From SFWF01 sp045539925 (GTDB lineage: Bacteria; Bacillota; Clostridia; Oscillospirales; Acutalibacteraceae), in the NCBI GenBank assembly GCA_045539925.1, contig JAZQGH010000057.1, forward strand, positions 1 to 8,778: a DNA stretch of 8,778 bases. The letters run 5' to 3'. Each line of letters begins with the position of its first letter. Position 1 is the first letter of the stretch. Both the position numbers and the translations under genes were made by a program. This document shows, one piece after another, positions 7,201-8,778 of this stretch. The notes beneath the pieces are model-generated. The model was given only the letters and a program-made list of their open reading frames with translations. It made no database searches and was not told where the DNA came from.

Positions 7201-8235
7201 GAGGGAGATGCCGAGTTTAAGATCGCTGCCGATAATGCCGAGCATATCGTCACCGTAACCGACAGGGCGGGCAACGTGACCGAATACAAGGTGATGGTAT
7301 ACAAGAACTACACCGTAACCTACAAGGCTGACGGTGAGCCGATTTCTACCGAAACCGTTGGACACGGCAAGGATGCAAACCTTCCCGCTGTTCCTGCAAA
7401 GAACGGATACGTCGGCAAGTGGGACAGCGACGGCAAGAACATCACCGGTGATACAACAATTACGGTGGTTTATACAGAAATTCCTGTTGTAAAGCCCAAT
7501 GAAGTGAAACCAGAAGATAAAACCGATCTTGAGGATACCAAGAAGCAGCTTGAAGATATGCTTGACGGCGAGAACTACACCGAAGATGCCAAGAAGGACA
7601 TTCAGGAAGCTATCGACGAGATTGATGATGCCCTCGAAGTAATCGGCAATGTAGAAGCAGTCGAAGAACGCATCTCCAAGCTGCCTGCGGTCGATACCGT
7701 GAAGCCTGATGATGAAGAAGCGATCAAGGCGATCGCCGATGCACAGACCGCCTACAATGCTCTGACCGACTACGAGAAGTCCCTTGTGGATGAAGCTGCC
7801 AAGGCAAATCTGGATAAGCTGGTGGCCGCTCTTGTGGCCTACGACATCGTAGAGGGCGACGGCAGCTCCTGGACAGAGGACAGCGACCATAACATCACCT
7901 TCGTCGTCAACGGTTTGTTCAGCAAGTTTGTTGGCATCAAGGTTGATGGTAAGGATGTTGACAAGGCTAACTACGAGGTCAAGGCTGGCAGCACCATCAT
8001 CACTCTGAAGGCATCTTATTTGGATACTCTCGCAGTTGGTGAACACACCATCACCGTTGTCTACACTGACGGTAGTACCGATGGTACTTTCAACGTCCAT
8101 GCAAAGGCAAATTCTCCTGCAACCGGAGATAACAGCAATATGTTCCTTTGGATCGCACTTCTCTTCATCAGCGGCGGCGCAGTTATCACACTGACCGTAG
8201 TTGACAGAAAGAGAAGAATGGCAAGCAAAAGATAA
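4237..8235 (+). CDS. Giant modular surface adhesin (BspA-like LRR, MBG/Ig-like repeats, PATGD sorting signal)
   Basis: A 1332-residue cell-wall protein. The ATG at 4237 follows ggagga with 6-nt spacing and opens a Sec signal peptide (cleavage after VASA, residue 28); an upstream in-frame start would bury it. Order: Cys-rich segment 33-59 (CTCTTKC, CSFC); BspA/LRR_5-type repeats about 130-235 (SSIGQYAFQNC then LRTLTL); at least five MBG/Ig-like modules about 300-680 (YTGTAYNPS, YTGEALTP, YTGSAQT); further beta modules to 811; Ig-like domains about 840-1022 (VTDNAGNVEY, VTDRAGNVTEY); an InlB-B/Flg_new-like repeat 1024-1080; a helical acidic segment 1090-1200; an X2-like module 1215-1287; and SPATGD (1293-1298) with a membrane segment and basic tail. 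It would be anchored by sortase and act in adhesion. The 5' third uses noticeably more GC-rich codons than the SipW locus, suggesting a mosaic or transferred gene. Confidence 0.88.
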   Translation: MKTKIFKRMMACLLCVVMLSAGVQVASAAPGGCTCTTKCFEHTINMECSFCAHGQWMDCFGVLDIPEYTGDGTIDAASGSMQSADLMKTLIGALDKFDKITVILPSNAGEDAFNAIRTALNWATKPGGSVDLTILGATAIPTRAFESCDALGAFSAPQAESLGEFAFLVCLNLRTIHLHQVSSIGQYAFQNCNDLRTLTLGNVTSVNHGGFGIFHGVSSVNQIDLRLGHDQKELTKNGNYWQPTGNTLDTTSNSFVGYTFRSISTHYNAVLACTANGSTITATCDCGYSGTATLSAPEGVVYDGTEKKIATVEYSDGWQSGELAVTYNNHINIGTATAKMTAGGVTASTTFKINPAKISGAAVTLNPTSGTYTGTAYNPSVSVTLDGFGTLVEGTDYTLSWNKTGFTNADTYTVTVTGEGNFEGTTERTFTINAANLADVKVEQVGTLTYTGEALTPAVSANAVAVNNQPITFTYSTESEGPYSTEIPSFTNAGWAHTVYYIATADNHNTYYGMFLVEIEKATVTEPTIASKPYTGSAQTADITDTELYTVVKNDGGTGVKLNGYYDVVLKLKDSANYKWSTTDNAQVTLQFAITRAENEWAVNPSISDWIYGETANEPVGEAKFGEASVEYSGTTNGGATYSSTTAPTEAGSYKATFTVQETEDYKGLETSVDFTIAKADQAAPTGLTKTDTTYFGKADGKISGLTSAMEFRKEGDSSYTAGFNGTLEYLAAGTYYVRYQGDANHNPSPDAVVTVNAGRKLQIVVPQNQVGYTVTVNKTEMEYEGSYTLKVEIHEGYTATEDFKIIISNWECGQQAGVEETYMNAIADQIIEVQGVADITPPAAEIKVKENKWTSFWNNLTFGLFFKETQDVTITTTDKGSGVKSIQYYLFDRELERDEVRSITDWIDYNGTFKINPDNRYVIYVKVTDNAGNVEYINSEGIVLDATAPVLYGIENGGVYHGDKVFKATDENFLKIEVDGVDITDTTEGDAEFKIAADNAEHIVTVTDRAGNVTEYKVMVYKNYTVTYKADGEPISTETVGHGKDANLPAVPAKNGYVGKWDSDGKNITGDTTITVVYTEIPVVKPNEVKPEDKTDLEDTKKQLEDMLDGENYTEDAKKDIQEAIDEIDDALEVIGNVEAVEERISKLPAVDTVKPDDEEAIKAIADAQTAYNALTDYEKSLVDEAAKANLDKLVAALVAYDIVEGDGSSWTEDSDHNITFVVNGLFSKFVGIKVDGKDVDKANYEVKAGSTIITLKASYLDTLAVGEHTITVVYTDGSTDGTFNVHAKANSPATGDNSNMFLWIALLFISGGAVITLTVVDRKRRMASKR

Positions 8236-8253
8236 ATAGAGATTAGCCCTAAA

Positions 8254-8284
8254 GGGCGATGACAGAATCCGTTATCGCCCTTTT
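8254..8284 (+). terminator. Intrinsic terminator after the adhesin gene
   Basis: A 10-bp stem with one G-T pair (8254-8263 with 8271-8280), a 7-nt loop, then TTTT. The stem starts GGGCGAT like the terminator at 3811, and the sequence after it (ttttcacatctcaattt) resembles that after the earlier one, so similarity between the two loci begins at the terminator. Confidence 0.85.
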
Positions 8285-8445
8285 CACATCTCAATTTGAA
8301 ATTAAAAAAAACAATTGGAAATTCTACTCATAATTTCTACAAAAAGTGTGATACTAACAAAGAACAAAAACAACAACTCGACCCAGATAAGGACCTTGGT
8401 AGTGTCGTACTTTTTGGATGGAACGAGGCTTGATTTGAACAAAAC

Positions 8446-8493
8446 AAAAAAACCAAAAAACCTGCATAAATACTGGGCTTTTGGCACATTTTT
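8446..8493 (+). repeat. Hairpin-only repeat unit (copy 3')
   Basis: CCAAAA (8453-8458) pairs with TTTTGG (8479-8484) and CC (8461-8462) with GG (8475-8476) around the exact loop TGCATAAATACT (8463-8474); outer A and T runs can extend the stem. No MKATG start precedes it, so the hairpin can exist without the micro-ORF. Confidence 0.7.
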
Positions 8494-8518
8494 AGAGTAG
8501 AGAAAAGGAGTAAAATAA

Positions 8519-8593
8519 ATGAAAGCAACTGGAATTGTGAGAAGAATAGAGGCTCGTGTTATAATAACACAAAAATGTGATAAAGCCTTATAA
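8519..8593 (+). CDS. Micro-ORF with AbrB-type N-terminus, copy 3
   Basis: A 24-codon frame behind aaaaggag (8503-8510, 8-nt spacing). It starts MKATGIVRRIE and continues ARVIITQK, which aligns with the family sequence RVVIPK after loss of a short stretch (DLG); this is the clearest sign of descent from a whole abrB-like gene. It ends KAL at TAA within the hairpin loop region. It is too short for an AbrB DNA-binding fold. Translation is plausible from the ribosome binding site and the synonymous differences between copies; function is unknown. Confidence 0.4.
   Translation: MKATGIVRRIEARVIITQKCDKAL
8560..8565 (+). promoter_or_regulatory. TATAAT box with TGn extension inside the copy-3 micro-ORF
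   Basis: TGT precedes TATAAT. TTGTGA (8535-8540) is a reasonable -35 but 19 bp away. The position relative to the ATG and hairpin is the same as in copies 1 and 2. Confidence 0.4.
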
Positions 8594-8702
8594 ATACTGG
8601 GATTTCAGGCAATTTTTGAAGAAAAATTTTTAACGAAAAACAGCACATTTTGACCGATACATAGCAAAAGCGAGGTGAATTTCACCTCGCTTAAATTGTT
8701 TT
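8572..8702 (+). ncRNA. Putative small RNA, copy 3
   Basis: A predicted transcript of about 130 nt. CAAAAAT (8570-8576) pairs with ATTTTTG (8612-8618); an inner stem AAAgCC/GGgaTTT holds the loop TTATAAATACT. It ends in the GCGAGG-type terminator. Compared with copy 2 the stem bases change on both sides while pairing is kept. The start is inferred only from the box at 8560. Confidence 0.35.
8668..8702 (+). terminator. Terminator of repeat copy 3
   Basis: A perfect 10-bp stem (AAGCGAGGTG at 8668-8677 with 8683-8692) and a 5-nt loop, but the T tract after it is interrupted (aaattgtttt), so it may be weaker than the copy-2 version. Confidence 0.7.
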
Positions 8703-8725
8703 CCAATAAAGAAAAAGCGCGTCAC

Positions 8726-8754
8726 TTGACAAAGCCAGACTATTGTGATAGTAT
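8726..8754 (+). promoter_or_regulatory. Promoter of a gene beyond the right edge
   Basis: A perfect TTGACA (8726-8731), a 17-bp spacer and TAGTAT (8749-8754) with TGA just before it. A Shine-Dalgarno-like ttggag ends the window (8773-8778), so a start codon should follow within about 10 nt outside. Confidence 0.65.
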
Positions 8755-8770
8755 AGACTATAGAAATAGT
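8739..8770. promoter_or_regulatory. Tandem operator-like dyads over promoter and start site
   Basis: Two perfect dyads ACTAT-N4-ATAGT (8739-8752 and 8757-8770) are separated by 4 bp, so four half-sites alternate every 9 bp. They cover the -10 box and the likely transcript start. The arrangement fits repression by a dimer, often encoded by the gene it controls; the regulator family cannot be named from here. Confidence 0.6.
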
Positions 8771-8778
8771 CTTTGGAG

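Larger units (their letters stand above)
8310..8702 (+). repeat. Repeat element, copy 3 (compound, with an extra hairpin)
   Basis: It begins with the same 48-bp block as copy 2 (8310-8357). After ctaa the match stops, exactly in the loop of the 7-bp hairpin seen in copy 2. About 145 bp of other sequence follow, including a hairpin-only unit (8446-8493), before the element resumes with aaaaggag and the ATG at 8519, TATAAT (8560-8565), hairpin (8570-8618) and terminator (8668-8702). The simplest reading is an insertion or recombination between related units. Confidence 0.75.

Noticed and set aside
1235..8702. Interpretation of the repeat family as an insertion sequence, integron attC array, retron or diversity-generating retroelement
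   Set aside because: There is no transposase, integrase or reverse transcriptase in the window. The conserved part is the hairpin loop, not the ends as in attC, and no template/variable repeat pair is seen.

Overview
This window looks like a chromosomal accessory region of a gut-type clostridium (Bacillota, Eubacteriales; most like Oscillospiraceae/Ruminococcaceae). The case rests on AT-rich intergenic DNA with consensus sigma-A promoters and strong Shine-Dalgarno sites, a SipW/TasA-type secretion locus whose substrates carry the GGVYATW type of signal peptide, and a giant surface protein of BspA-like leucine-rich repeats, MBG/Ig-like modules and a C-terminal PATGD sorting signal. The taxonomic call is inference.

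Layout. 1-533: 3' part of a class I SAM-dependent methyltransferase, then a terminator. 590-866: promoters only. 867-1319: an unrecognised small HTH-like protein whose 3' end runs in frame into a repeat element. 1546-3771: a SipW-type locus made of a strong promoter with a palindrome in its spacer, a TasA/camelysin-like secreted protein, an intercistronic terminator, an ER-type signal peptidase I, and a second SipW-class protein that overlaps the peptidase gene by 16 nt. 3867-4118: second copy of the repeat element. 4237-8235: a 1332-residue sortase-anchored modular adhesin. 8310-8702: third, compound copy of the element. 8726-8778: promoter and operator array of a gene that starts just beyond the window.

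How the genes work together. The signal peptidase is expected to mature the two small secreted proteins beside it, which carry matching signal peptides; such proteins are commonly matrix or fibre components. The adhesin would be exported by Sec and anchored to the wall by sortase, so the block reads as a cell-surface or biofilm island.

The most unusual content is the repeat family between the operons. Three copies carry a ribosome binding site and an ATG opening a 20-24 codon reading frame that begins MKATGIVRRIE, the N-terminus of AbrB/SpoVT-type regulators. The frame contains a TATAAT box. After it comes a hairpin with a conserved loop (consensus TGCATAAATACT) on stems of different sequence that still pair, and then an intrinsic terminator. 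A fourth copy has only the hairpin. The first 11 codons differ between copies only by synonymous changes, while the hairpin stems vary in a compensatory way. This suggests an undescribed family of compact units encoding a micropeptide, a small RNA, or both. I could not compare it with databases.
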